The translations under genes and the position numbers were made by a program. DNA of 6,643 bases from an uncultured Ruminococcus sp. Lineage in GTDB: Bacteria; Bacillota; Clostridia; Oscillospirales; Ruminococcaceae. This document shows positions 1 through 6,643 of this stretch, in pieces. Below the pieces are notes generated by a model that was not told the DNA's origin, did no database searches, and was given only the letters and a program-made list of their open reading frames with translations. Where the stretch lies: positions 1 through 6,643 of the forward strand of contig CAMHBN010000102.1 in NCBI GenBank assembly GCA_946183385.1. The letters are read 5' to 3'. Numbering within the stretch: the stretch's first letter is position 1; every line of letters begins with the position of its first letter.

Positions 1-907
1 CATGAATATCCCCGACAACTACAAGGTAATATTCGTACAGGGCGGCGCATCACTTGTATTCGCAGGCGTACCGATGAACCTGATGAAGAACAAGAAGGCA
101 GCATACATAATCACAGGTCAGTGGGCGAAGAAGGCAGCACAGGAGGCTGAGAAGTACGGCGAGGTCGTAAGAGTGGCATCCTCTGCTGACAAGACCTTCT
201 CGTATATCCCCGACTGCTCCGACCTCGACATCCCCGAGGACGTTGACTACGTATACATCTGCGAGAACAACACAATTTACGGCACAAAGTTCTGGGAGCT
301 CCCCGACACAAAGGGACACGAGCTCGTAGCAGATGTAAGCTCCTGCTTCCTCTCTGAGCCCGTTGACGTAACAAAGTACGGCGTGATCTACGGCGGCGTA
401 CAGAAGAACGTAGGACCTTCGGGCGTACAGATAATCATCGTCCGCGAGGACCTCATCGCAGACGGTCCCGCACTCTCCATCACCCCCACAATGATGGACT
501 GGAAGATACAGGCAGAGAACGAGTCGCTTTACAATACACCTCCCTGCTACGGCATCTATGTATGCGGCAAGGTATTCAAGTGGATAAAGAAGATGGGCGG
601 ACTCGAGGCAATGAAGGCTCACAACGAGAAGAAGGCAAAGATACTGTACGACTTCCTCGACAGCAGCAAGATGTTCCACGGCACAGTCGAGAAGAAGGAC
701 AGAAGCCTTATGAACGTACCCTTCGTAACAGGCAACGAGGAGCTCGACAAGAAGTTCGTAGCCGAGTCGAAGAAGGCAGGCTTTGAGAACCTCAAGGGAC
801 ACAGAACAGTCGGCGGTATGAGAGCTTCTATCTACAATGCAATGCCTATCGAGGGCGTAGAGAAGCTCGTAGCCTTCATGAAGAAGTTCGAGGAAGAGAA
901 TTCCTAA
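1..907 (+). CDS. serC: phosphoserine aminotransferase, 5'-truncated by the window edge
   Basis: Class V PLP-dependent aminotransferase that converts 3-phosphohydroxypyruvate plus glutamate to O-phosphoserine plus 2-oxoglutarate, the second step of serine synthesis, in the cytosol. Visible residues (counted from the ATG at base 2): the QGGAS phosphate-binding loop near residue 13, TGQW with a Trp at 41 expected to stack on PLP, ENNTIYG with Thr 91, the DVSS segment with Asp 111, the Schiff-base lysine K135 in GGVQKNVGPSG, and YNTPP, which contacts the cofactor across the dimer. Matching K135 to Lys198 of E. coli SerC implies that about 60 N-terminal residues lie upstream, so the ATG at base 2 is an internal Met and not the start. 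The predicted total of about 360 residues is normal for the family. It is followed by serA on the same strand with no terminator having a T-tract between them, which suggests one operon. The family call is secure. Confidence 0.96.
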   Translation, partial: MNIPDNYKVIFVQGGASLVFAGVPMNLMKNKKAAYIITGQWAKKAAQEAEKYGEVVRVASSADKTFSYIPDCSDLDIPEDVDYVYICENNTIYGTKFWELPDTKGHELVADVSSCFLSEPVDVTKYGVIYGGVQKNVGPSGVQIIIVREDLIADGPALSITPTMMDWKIQAENESLYNTPPCYGIYVCGKVFKWIKKMGGLEAMKAHNEKKAKILYDFLDSSKMFHGTVEKKDRSLMNVPFVTGNEELDKKFVAESKKAGFENLKGHRTVGGMRASIYNAMPIEGVEKLVAFMKKFEEENS

Positions 908-1022
908 GCGGGGAGCCCCCGCGGGCGGTTCACGCGGTCACTCGTAAGCTTGCTTACCCGTACAGACCGTGGGTTTATTCCCGCGAGCCTTACATCTTCC
1001 CACAAAATAACAATGAAAGAGG
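908..1022 (+). other. GC-rich dyad-rich serC-serA intercistronic region, possible structured RNA
   Basis: This stretch carries several inverted repeats seen directly. GCGGGG/CCCCGC (908-913 with 917-922) has a 3-base loop. GTAAGC/GCTTAC (944-949 with 952-957) sits inside a 7-pair stem, 933-939 with 965-971. CGCGGG (920-925) is complementary to CCCGCG (980-985), and CCCGCG can instead close a local hairpin with 968-973 around a TTTATT loop. Some pairings exclude each other. No T-tract follows the first hairpin, so it is not a typical intrinsic terminator, and no T-box signature is visible. It could be an mRNA processing or stability element, a cis-regulator of serA, or a degraded repeat. The function is unknown. 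Confidence 0.4.
1016..1022 (+). promoter_or_regulatory. serA ribosome binding site that decides the start
   Basis: AAAGAGG lies 8 bases before the ATG at 1031. The in-frame ATG at 1025 is only 2 bases away, and the in-frame ATG at 1013 and TTG at 950 lie upstream of this site, so 1031 is the best start. Confidence 0.75.
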
Positions 1023-1030
1023 TAATGACA

Positions 1031-2197
1031 ATGTTCAATATACAGACACTCAATAAGATATCATCTGTCGGCACGGACGTATTCGACAAGAGCAAGTATG
1101 CGATTGCCGACGCACCCGCAAATCCCGACGCAATAATGGTACGCTCCGCTAAGATGCACGACATGACATTCGGCGACAAGCTGATAGCTATCGCACGTGC
1201 AGGCGCAGGCGTAAACAATATCCCCGTAGACCGCTGCGCACAGGAGGGCATCTGCGTATTCAACACCCCCGGCGCAAACTCCAACGCAGTTAAGGAGCTC
1301 GCTATCTGCGCACTTCTTCTCGCTTCGAGAAAGATAGTCGAGGCAGCCCAGTGGTCTGCTTCCCTCAAGGGCACAGAGGACGCTCCCAAGACAGTTGAGA
1401 GCGGCAAGAGCAAGTTCGCAGGACCCGAGATAGCAGGCAAGACCCTCGGTATCATCGGACTCGGCGCGATCGGCGGCAAGATCGCAAACGCAGCAGAGGC
1501 ACTCGGCATGAAGGTAATCGGCTACGACCCCTACCTCTCGGTAGGCGCAGCACTCCACCTCGAGCCCACAGTTGACGTCGTAAAGGACATCAACGACATC
1601 TACAAGAACAGCGACTACATCACAATTCATATGCCCTACACACCTCAGACGAAGAACACCATCGACGCTGAGCAGATAGCAATGATGAAGGACGGCGTGC
1701 GTCTCATCAACCTCGCAAGAGGCGAGCTCATCAACAGCGAGGCAGTAGTGAAGGCAATTGCTGACGGCAAGGTTGCCAAGTACGTGACCGACTTCGCAGA
1801 CGACATCGTACTCGGAGCCGAGAACGTTATCGTACTTCCCCACCTCGGCGCATCCACACCCGAGAGCGAGGACAACTGCGCAGTAATGGCAGCAGAGGAG
1901 CTCATCGACTACCTCGAGAACGGCAACATCAGAAACAGCGTAAACTACCCGAACCTGTCTATGAACTGCACAGGCACGAAGGTATGCGTAATCCACAAGA
2001 ACGTACCCACGACTATCGCATCTATCACATCAGCAGTCGGCAACGAGGGCATCAACATCGAGAACATGGCAAATGCCAGCAAGGGCGACTTTGCATACAC
2101 AATGCTTGATGTAACAGGCGATGTACCCGCATCGGTTGAGGGCAAGATAAACGCAGTAGACGGCGTTATCCGCGTAAGAGTTATCAACAAGAAGTAA
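1031..2197 (+). CDS. serA: D-3-phosphoglycerate dehydrogenase, short ACT-domain type
   Basis: NAD-dependent oxidation of 3-phosphoglycerate to 3-phosphohydroxypyruvate, the committed step of serine synthesis; its product is the substrate of the upstream serC enzyme. The protein is 388 residues from the ATG at 1031, chosen because AAAGAGG stands 8 bases before it. Domain order: an N-terminal substrate-binding part with RAGAGVNNIP (56-65); the Rossmann NAD domain with GLGAIG (143-148) and an acidic residue after it (VIGYDP, Asp 166); NLARGELI, giving the catalytic Arg 230; PHLGAST, giving the catalytic His 271; then a C-terminal ACT domain from about 317 to 388, which in this family usually mediates serine feedback. 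The usual DVFxxEP motif supplying the catalytic Glu is absent, and YVTDFADD (251-258) stands there instead. It lacks the intervening ASB domain of long SerA proteins. The family call is secure; serine sensitivity is inferred. Confidence 0.96.
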   Translation: MFNIQTLNKISSVGTDVFDKSKYAIADAPANPDAIMVRSAKMHDMTFGDKLIAIARAGAGVNNIPVDRCAQEGICVFNTPGANSNAVKELAICALLLASRKIVEAAQWSASLKGTEDAPKTVESGKSKFAGPEIAGKTLGIIGLGAIGGKIANAAEALGMKVIGYDPYLSVGAALHLEPTVDVVKDINDIYKNSDYITIHMPYTPQTKNTIDAEQIAMMKDGVRLINLARGELINSEAVVKAIADGKVAKYVTDFADDIVLGAENVIVLPHLGASTPESEDNCAVMAAEELIDYLENGNIRNSVNYPNLSMNCTGTKVCVIHKNVPTTIASITSAVGNEGINIENMANASKGDFAYTMLDVTGDVPASVEGKINAVDGVIRVRVINKK

Positions 2198-2210
2198 GAT
2201 ATACTATAAT

Positions 2211-2245
2211 AAGGGCTGTCGGTTTTCCGACAGCCTTTTCTTTTT
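2211..2245 (+). terminator. intrinsic terminator of the serC-serA operon
   Basis: A perfect 9-pair stem, GGCTGTCGG (2214-2222) with CCGACAGCC (2227-2235), has a TTTT loop and is followed by TTTTCTTTTT. It starts 13 bases after the serA stop codon. The flanking A and T bases can extend the stem by a few pairs. It separates the serine operon from htpG. Confidence 0.95.
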
Positions 2246-2285
2246 ACTATAAATATGAACAAATTGTAAACAATCCCCGTCAGAC

Positions 2286-2314
2286 TTGACTTGCAGTCAG
2301 AAAAGGACTATACT
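2286..2314 (+). promoter_or_regulatory. sigma-A promoter of htpG
   Basis: The -35 TTGACT (2286-2291) and -10 TATACT (2309-2314) are separated by exactly 17 bases. The expected transcription start, near 2320-2322, falls at the beginning of the CIRCE operator, so the operator would be at the 5' end of the transcript and a bound repressor would block the promoter. Confidence 0.88.
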
Positions 2315-2318
2315 ATAT

Positions 2319-2345
2319 TTAGCACTCGAACACAGCGAGTGCTAA
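2319..2345. promoter_or_regulatory. CIRCE operator (HrcA binding site)
   Basis: TTAGCACTC (2319-2327), a 9-base spacer, then GAGTGCTAA (2337-2345). This matches the CIRCE consensus at every position of both arms. CIRCE is the binding site of the HrcA heat-shock repressor. It lies immediately downstream of the htpG -10 box and 36 bases before the start codon, so HrcA repression of htpG is the expected regulation. Confidence 0.97.
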
Positions 2346-2366
2346 TCTGTTTCAATCATAACTCTG

Positions 2367-2372
2367 AAGGAG
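2367..2372 (+). promoter_or_regulatory. htpG ribosome binding site that decides the start
   Basis: AAGGAG ends directly against the ATG at 2373, leaving no spacing, but stands 9 bases before the in-frame ATG at 2382. The start is therefore 2382. Confidence 0.85.
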
Positions 2373-2381
2373 ATGTTCATA

Positions 2382-4286
2382 ATGGGCACAAGGAAGTTCA
2401 AGGCGGAATCGAAGCGCCTGCTTGAAATGATGATACACTCGATATACACGCACAAGGAGATATTCCTGCGCGAGCTGATATCGAACGCGAGCGACGCGAT
2501 AGACAAGCTGTATTTCAAGTCGCTGACTGACGACAAGGTGGGGCTGAGCAAGGATGACTTCGCGATATGGATAGACACCGACAAGGAAGCCCGCACGCTT
2601 AAGATCACCGATAACGGAATCGGAATGACGGAGGAGGAGCTCGAGAACAACCTCGGCACTATTGCGAACAGCGGCTCGTTCAAGTTCAAGACCGAGAACA
2701 AGCTCGAAGAGGACAACCAGATAATCGGACAGTTCGGCGTTGGCTTCTATTCGGCTTTCATGGTAGCCAAGAAGGTGACCGTTATATCCAAGGCTTACGG
2801 CAGCGACAAGGCATTCCGCTGGGAGAGCAAGGGCGTAGACGGCTACACCATCACCGAGGACGAGAAAGAGAACGTCGGCACTGTTATCATACTCGAATTG
2901 CTCGACGACACCGACGACGAGAAGTATGGCGAATTCCTCGACGAGTACCGCATAAAGGGACTTATCAAGAAGTATTCGGACTACATCCGCTTCCCCATCA
3001 AGATGAAGGTACAGCACAGCCGCCCCGTAGAGCAGTCGGAGGAGGACAAGGCGGCAAACAAGCCTGTCGAGTACGAGGACTATATCGAGATAGAGACCCT
3101 CAACAGCATGGTACCGCTGTGGAAGAAGAGCAAGTCCGAGCTGAAAGAGGAGGACTACAAGCACTTCTACACCGAGAAATTCTACGATTACAACGAGCCG
3201 CTGAAATACGCGCACGTAAAGAACGAGGGCGTGCCGAGCTACAACGCGCTGCTCTATATACCGTCGAAAGCACCGTTCGACTACTACTCGAAGGAGTACG
3301 AGAAGGGCTTGCAGCTCTACTCAAACGGCGTCCTTATCATGGACAAGTGCGCCGACCTTCTCCCCGACTATTTCAGCTTTGTAAAGGGACTTGTAGACAG
3401 CGAGGATCTCTCACTGAACATCTCGCGTGAGATGCTCCAGCACGACCGCCAGCTGAAGGTGATAGCGAAGAGCATCGAAAAGACGATAAGCTCCGAGCTC
3501 AAGAAAATGCTCAAGAACGAGCGCGAGAAGTACGAGGAGTTCTGGAAAGCGTTCGGTATGCAGGTAAAGTACGGTGTCTACAGCGAATTCGGCATGAACA
3601 AGGACAAGCTCCAAGACCTGCTTCTTTTCACCTCGTCGAACGAGCATAAGCTTGTCACTCTCGACGAATACGTCACAGCCATGCGCGAGGAGCAGAAGTA
3701 CATCTACTATGCAACAGGCGAGAGTGCGGCACGCATAGAGCAGCTCCCGCAGACCGAGCTTGTGAAGGACAACGGCTACGAGATACTCTACCTCACCGAC
3801 AACATCGACGAGTTCGCGATAAAGGTGATAGCGAAGTACAAGGACAAGGAGTTCAAGAACGTCTCCGCGGACGACCTCGGACTTGAGACCCCCGAGAAGA
3901 AGGAGGAGCTCAAGGCTAAGGAGGAGGAGAGCGCGGATATGCTCGGCGAGCTCGCCAAGGCACTCGACGGCAAGGTGACGAAGGTAGTCCTCTCACAGAG
4001 GCTGAAATCCCACCCTGTCTGCCTCACGAGCGAGGGCGAGATAACGCTTGAAATGGAGAAGGTACTCAACTCTATGCCGACAGACCAGCAGGTACACGCA
4101 CAGCGCGTGCTTGAAATAAACCCCGAGCACGAGATATACACGAAGCTGAAAGCGATAGCGGACGCAGGCGACAAGGACAAGCTCACGAAGTACGCGAAGC
4201 TTTTGTACACACAGGCGCTGATGATAGAGGGAATGCCGATAGACAACCCCGTCGAGTTCTCGAACTTCGTCTGCGAGTTAATGTGA
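2382..4286 (+). CDS. htpG: HtpG, bacterial Hsp90 chaperone
   Basis: ATP-dependent cytosolic homodimeric chaperone that remodels client proteins, commonly together with the DnaK system. The product is 634 residues from the ATG at 2382, the usual full length (E. coli 624). The N-terminal GHKL ATPase domain (about 1-215) shows [13 protein letters not shown] with catalytic Glu 31 and Mg-binding Asn 35, DNGIGM with nucleotide-binding Asp 77, the lid, and [11 protein letters not shown] (116-126). The middle domain (about 230-500) carries [11 protein letters not shown] with Arg 349, the residue expected to reach the gamma phosphate. The C-terminal dimerisation domain (about 515-634) follows a charged linker rich in Lys and Glu and lacks the eukaryotic MEEVD tail. 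The gene is transcribed alone from its own promoter with a CIRCE operator. Codon choice (more TCG and GCG) differs visibly from the TCT and GCT seen in nifJ. The identification is secure. Confidence 0.98.
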   Translation: MGTRKFKAESKRLLEMMIHSIYTHKEIFLRELISNASDAIDKLYFKSLTDDKVGLSKDDFAIWIDTDKEARTLKITDNGIGMTEEELENNLGTIANSGSFKFKTENKLEEDNQIIGQFGVGFYSAFMVAKKVTVISKAYGSDKAFRWESKGVDGYTITEDEKENVGTVIILELLDDTDDEKYGEFLDEYRIKGLIKKYSDYIRFPIKMKVQHSRPVEQSEEDKAANKPVEYEDYIEIETLNSMVPLWKKSKSELKEEDYKHFYTEKFYDYNEPLKYAHVKNEGVPSYNALLYIPSKAPFDYYSKEYEKGLQLYSNGVLIMDKCADLLPDYFSFVKGLVDSEDLSLNISREMLQHDRQLKVIAKSIEKTISSELKKMLKNEREKYEEFWKAFGMQVKYGVYSEFGMNKDKLQDLLLFTSSNEHKLVTLDEYVTAMREEQKYIYYATGESAARIEQLPQTELVKDNGYEILYLTDNIDEFAIKVIAKYKDKEFKNVSADDLGLETPEKKEELKAKEEESADMLGELAKALDGKVTKVVLSQRLKSHPVCLTSEGEITLEMEKVLNSMPTDQQVHAQRVLEINPEHEIYTKLKAIADAGDKDKLTKYAKLLYTQALMIEGMPIDNPVEFSNFVCELM

Positions 4287-4288
4287 CG

Positions 4289-4371
4289 GTGTAGGGACGC
4301 CCGTTGGGCGTCCGCCAATATCCCGCCGAACCTGCGGCAACCACCTGTAGGGGCGGATATTATCCGCCCGC
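4289..4371. repeat. 83-base palindromic repeat unit, copy 1
   Basis: Direct repeat of 4401-4483 with 80 of 83 identical bases; the differences are at 4308, 4328 and 4333. It contains two hairpin elements. Element A has GGACGCCC (4295-4302), loop GTT, and GGGCGTCC (4306-4313), a perfect stem. Element B has GGGCGGATA (4351-4359), one base, and TATCCGCCC (4361-4369), also perfect. It begins 2 bases after the htpG stop codon. Confidence 0.95.
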
Positions 4372-4400
4372 AAATAACCGACACGGTATGAAACAACATT

Positions 4401-4483
4401 GTGTAGGGACGCCCGTTGGACGTCCGCCAATATCCCGCCAAACCCGCGGCAACCACCTGTAGGGGCGGATATTATCCGCCCGC
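4401..4483. repeat. 83-base palindromic repeat unit, copy 2
   Basis: The same A-plus-B architecture as copy 1, offset by 112 bases. In its A element one arm reads GGACGTCC, which leaves a single C-A mismatch (4412 with 4420) in the 8-pair stem. Its B element is identical to copy 1. A 29-base unrelated spacer separates the two units. Confidence 0.95.
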
Positions 4484-4502
4484 CAATTCCGAGACATACA
4501 CA

Positions 4503-4539
4503 CGGCAACCACCTGTAGGGGCGGATATTATCCGCCCGC
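4503..4539. repeat. third copy of the B half of the repeat
   Basis: These 37 bases are identical to 4335-4371 and 4447-4483, starting at CGGCAACCACC and including the complete B palindrome. The A half is missing, so the B element with its CGGCAACCACC leader behaves as a separable module. Confidence 0.95.
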
Positions 4540-4640
4540 AAATCCCCGCGGCTGATACCCAAACAAAACACGAATGAAAAAACAGTTGTATTGTGAACAT
4601 TGCCGCAAGCCTTGGCTGTATAATTGGTAAATATGCCAAA

Positions 4641-4673
4641 AAATCCTATGCAAAAATGTTTTTTTGAGGATTT
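4641..4673. repeat. AT-rich imperfect inverted repeat next to the small RNA promoter
   Basis: AAATCCT (4641-4647) pairs with AGGATTT (4667-4673). After an unpaired ATG, CAAAAA (4651-4656) pairs with TTTTTG (4661-4666) around a 4-base loop. It ends 3 bases before the -35 box at 4677. It could be an operator, an UP-like A/T element, or a weak transcript end for upstream transcription; the sequence does not decide. Confidence 0.45.
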
Positions 4674-4676
4674 CAC

Positions 4677-4705
4677 TTGACGAAAAGTCATATTTGCGGT
4701 ATAAT
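4677..4705 (+). promoter_or_regulatory. near-consensus sigma-A promoter with no gene behind it
   Basis: The -35 TTGACG (4677-4682) and -10 TATAAT (4700-4705) are spaced by exactly 17 bases, making this one of the two best promoters in the window. T-rich DNA lies just upstream (4659-4665). The expected start is near 4712. No start codon with a ribosome binding site follows before the terminator at 4801. Confidence 0.85.
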
Positions 4706-4711
4706 AACTAC

Positions 4712-4831
4712 AGTGTTAAATAATCTTGAATTATTTATCACTCGTTTTGTTGTCTCCTTTCTTTTGTTCTACACATATTTTTCTTTTTATCTCATCTTCA
4801 AAACCCGACGGAAACGTCGGGTTTATTTTTT
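4712..4831 (+). ncRNA. candidate small RNA of about 120 nt with a C/U-rich anti-Shine-Dalgarno tract
   Basis: This is bounded by the promoter at 4677-4705 and the intrinsic terminator at 4801-4831. Predicted parts are a 5' A/T hairpin (TAAATAAT 4717-4724 with ATTATTTA 4730-4737, 5-base loop); a long pyrimidine-rich stretch, about 4739-4799, with only four G bases and so little ability to fold; and the terminator hairpin. Inside the pyrimidine stretch, TCTCCTTTC (4753-4761) is complementary to Shine-Dalgarno sequences of the form GAAAGGAGA. This arrangement resembles trans-acting Gram-positive small RNAs that block translation starts. I recognise no known family. Start and end points are estimates. 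A short leader peptide or a transcript of no function cannot be excluded. Confidence 0.6.
4801..4831 (+). terminator. GNRA-capped intrinsic terminator of the candidate small RNA
   Basis: A perfect 10-pair stem, AAACCCGACG (4801-4810) with CGTCGGGTTT (4815-4824), is closed by a GAAA tetraloop and followed by A and a T-run through 4831. On the opposite strand only a short T-run follows the stem, so it works best for + strand transcription. Confidence 0.93.
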
Positions 4832-4855
4832 GCCCTTGTGCCTGACACACATATT

Positions 4856-4890
4856 GCAGGGGCGGGCGTCCTCGACCGCCCACCAATTTA
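4856..4890. repeat. degenerate palindromic repeat element C
   Basis: GCAGGGGCGG opens it, and GGGCGG (4860-4865) pairs with CCGCCC (4876-4881). It ends in CACCAATTT, like the CGCCAAT ends of the A and B elements. It is related to the cluster at 4289-4543 but has a longer, different loop. Confidence 0.6.
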
Positions 4891-4913
4891 CGTATATATT
4901 GCCCATAACGAAT

Positions 4914-4945
4914 CGTAGGGGACGCCGCCCTCGTCGTCCCTCACC
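4914..4945. repeat. degenerate palindromic repeat element D
   Basis: It begins CGTAGGGGACG, like the other elements, and has GGGACG near 4919-4924 complementary to CGTCCC at 4935-4940, followed by TCACC. It belongs to the same repeat style as elements A to C. Its 3' CTCACC can alternatively pair with GGTGAG (4963-4968) around CTTTG/CAAAG (4950-4954 with 4957-4961), forming a hairpin whose T-rich tract is about 10 bases away, too far for a convincing terminator. Confidence 0.5.
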
Positions 4946-5025
4946 CTGCCTTTGTGCAAAGTGGTGAGAGAGTGTGTTATTTTTTGGTCAATGTGACTTA
5001 AATTTAATTTGGAAGAAAAAAGAGG

Positions 5026-5054
5026 TTTACAAGGTGAGCGATTTGTGGTATAAT
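5026..5054 (+). promoter_or_regulatory. strong extended -10 promoter of nifJ
   Basis: The -35 TTTACA (5026-5031), a 17-base spacer, and the -10 TATAAT (5049-5054), preceded by TGG, form an extended -10. The expected start is near 5061, giving a leader of about 83 bases. The strength suits an abundant fermentative enzyme. Confidence 0.88.
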
Positions 5055-5065
5055 GTGAGATGAAG

Positions 5066-5109
5066 TTATATGCGTTTTTACGGTGTCGGAACCGCAAAAA
5101 TGCTCATAA
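5066..5109 (+). promoter_or_regulatory. long imperfect hairpin in the nifJ 5' leader
   Basis: From outside in, TTAT/ATAA, then GCG/TGC (with one G-T pair), then TTTTT/AAAAA, then CGGT/ACCG, around a 6-base GTCGGA loop. That is 16 pairs in 44 bases with two small interior mismatches. It would form a few bases from the predicted 5' end of the mRNA, consistent with a 5' stabilising stem or a regulatory leader. No known riboswitch is recognised. Confidence 0.6.
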
Positions 5110-5116
5110 CCCCTGA

Positions 5117-6643
<1,527 letters not shown>

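Noticed and set aside
908..1030. T-box or other known riboswitch before serA
   Set aside because: No T-box AGGGTGG core or terminator/antiterminator with a T-tract is visible, and I cannot match it to a known riboswitch consensus.
950..1030. Longer SerA N-terminus from TTG at 950 or ATG at 1013
   Set aside because: The extra residues do not resemble SerA, lie in the dyad-rich gap, and the AAAGAGG site points to the ATG at 1031.
2205..2210. TATAAT after serA as a promoter -10
   Set aside because: It immediately precedes the serA terminator, so any transcript would end at once, and no matching -35 box is seen 17 bases upstream.
3788..4456. Minus-strand frame overlapping htpG and the repeats
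   Set aside because: Serine-rich shadow of the htpG coding strand joined to repeat DNA; no family resemblance and no start signals.
4289..4539. CRISPR array
   Set aside because: Only two or three repeats, unequal spacers of 29 and 19 bases, internal double palindromes, and no cas genes nearby.
4619..4624. Second TATAAT as a promoter for the intergenic region
   Set aside because: The nearest -35-like TTGTGA is 22 bases upstream and no better hexamer fits the correct spacing; far weaker than the promoter at 4677.
4278..4691. Minus-strand frame encoding recurring RADNIRPYRWLP-like segments
   Set aside because: The protein repeats are just translations of the palindromic DNA repeats, no ribosome binding site precedes the start, and the frame overlaps the end of htpG.
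4677..4967. Open frame for a short hydrophobic, then basic peptide, resembling a small membrane toxin
   Set aside because: Its only starts are a TTG inside the -35 box and a GTG at the expected transcription start, with no ribosome binding site; it runs through the terminator hairpin into the repeats. The hydrophobicity is what any pyrimidine-rich tract gives.
4940..4985. Terminator upstream of the nifJ promoter
   Set aside because: A hairpin can form, but about 10 bases separate it from the T-rich tract, and the stem is interrupted by unpaired bases.
4998..5007. TTAAATTTAA palindrome as an operator for nifJ
   Set aside because: A 10-base A/T palindrome in AT-rich DNA is expected by chance, and it does not match a Rex-type site or another operator I can name.

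Overview
The window looks like chromosomal DNA from an anaerobic Gram-positive gut bacterium of the Bacillota, most likely Ruminococcus or a close Oscillospiraceae relative. This is an inference from four things: the protein types (a pyruvate:ferredoxin oxidoreductase of NifJ type, a short ACT-domain SerA), strong AGGAGG-type ribosome binding sites, sigma-A promoters with 17-base spacers, and C-ending codon preference next to AT-rich intergenic DNA. Genus-level placement is not proven. All recognisable protein genes lie on the + strand.

Layout. (1) Bases 1-907 are the 3' part of serC (phosphoserine aminotransferase). A 123-base GC-rich, dyad-rich intercistronic stretch follows, then serA (3-phosphoglycerate dehydrogenase, 1031-2197) and a textbook intrinsic terminator at 2211-2245. 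These two enzymes catalyse consecutive steps from 3-phosphoglycerate to phosphoserine, so this is the end of a serine-biosynthesis operon. (2) Bases 2286-4286 are a single-gene heat-shock unit: a sigma-A promoter, a perfect CIRCE operator (HrcA site) just after the -10, and full-length htpG (Hsp90). (3) Bases 4287-5143 hold no convincing protein gene but are busy. There is a cluster of seven related palindromic repeat elements, and embedded among them a compact transcription unit (consensus promoter at 4677-4705, GNRA-capped intrinsic terminator at 4801-4831) that would make an RNA of about 120 nt. Most of that RNA is an unstructured C/U-rich tract containing an anti-Shine-Dalgarno sequence. 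I consider it the best candidate for something undescribed here: a trans-acting small RNA. (4) From 5026 a strong extended -10 promoter and a leader with a long imperfect hairpin precede nifJ, of which the first 500 codons are present before the window ends.

The three coding blocks appear to be separately regulated neighbours (amino-acid synthesis, stress chaperone, central fermentation) and not one functional system. The distinctive features are regulatory: CIRCE on htpG, the candidate small RNA, the hairpin leader of nifJ, and the repeat cluster.
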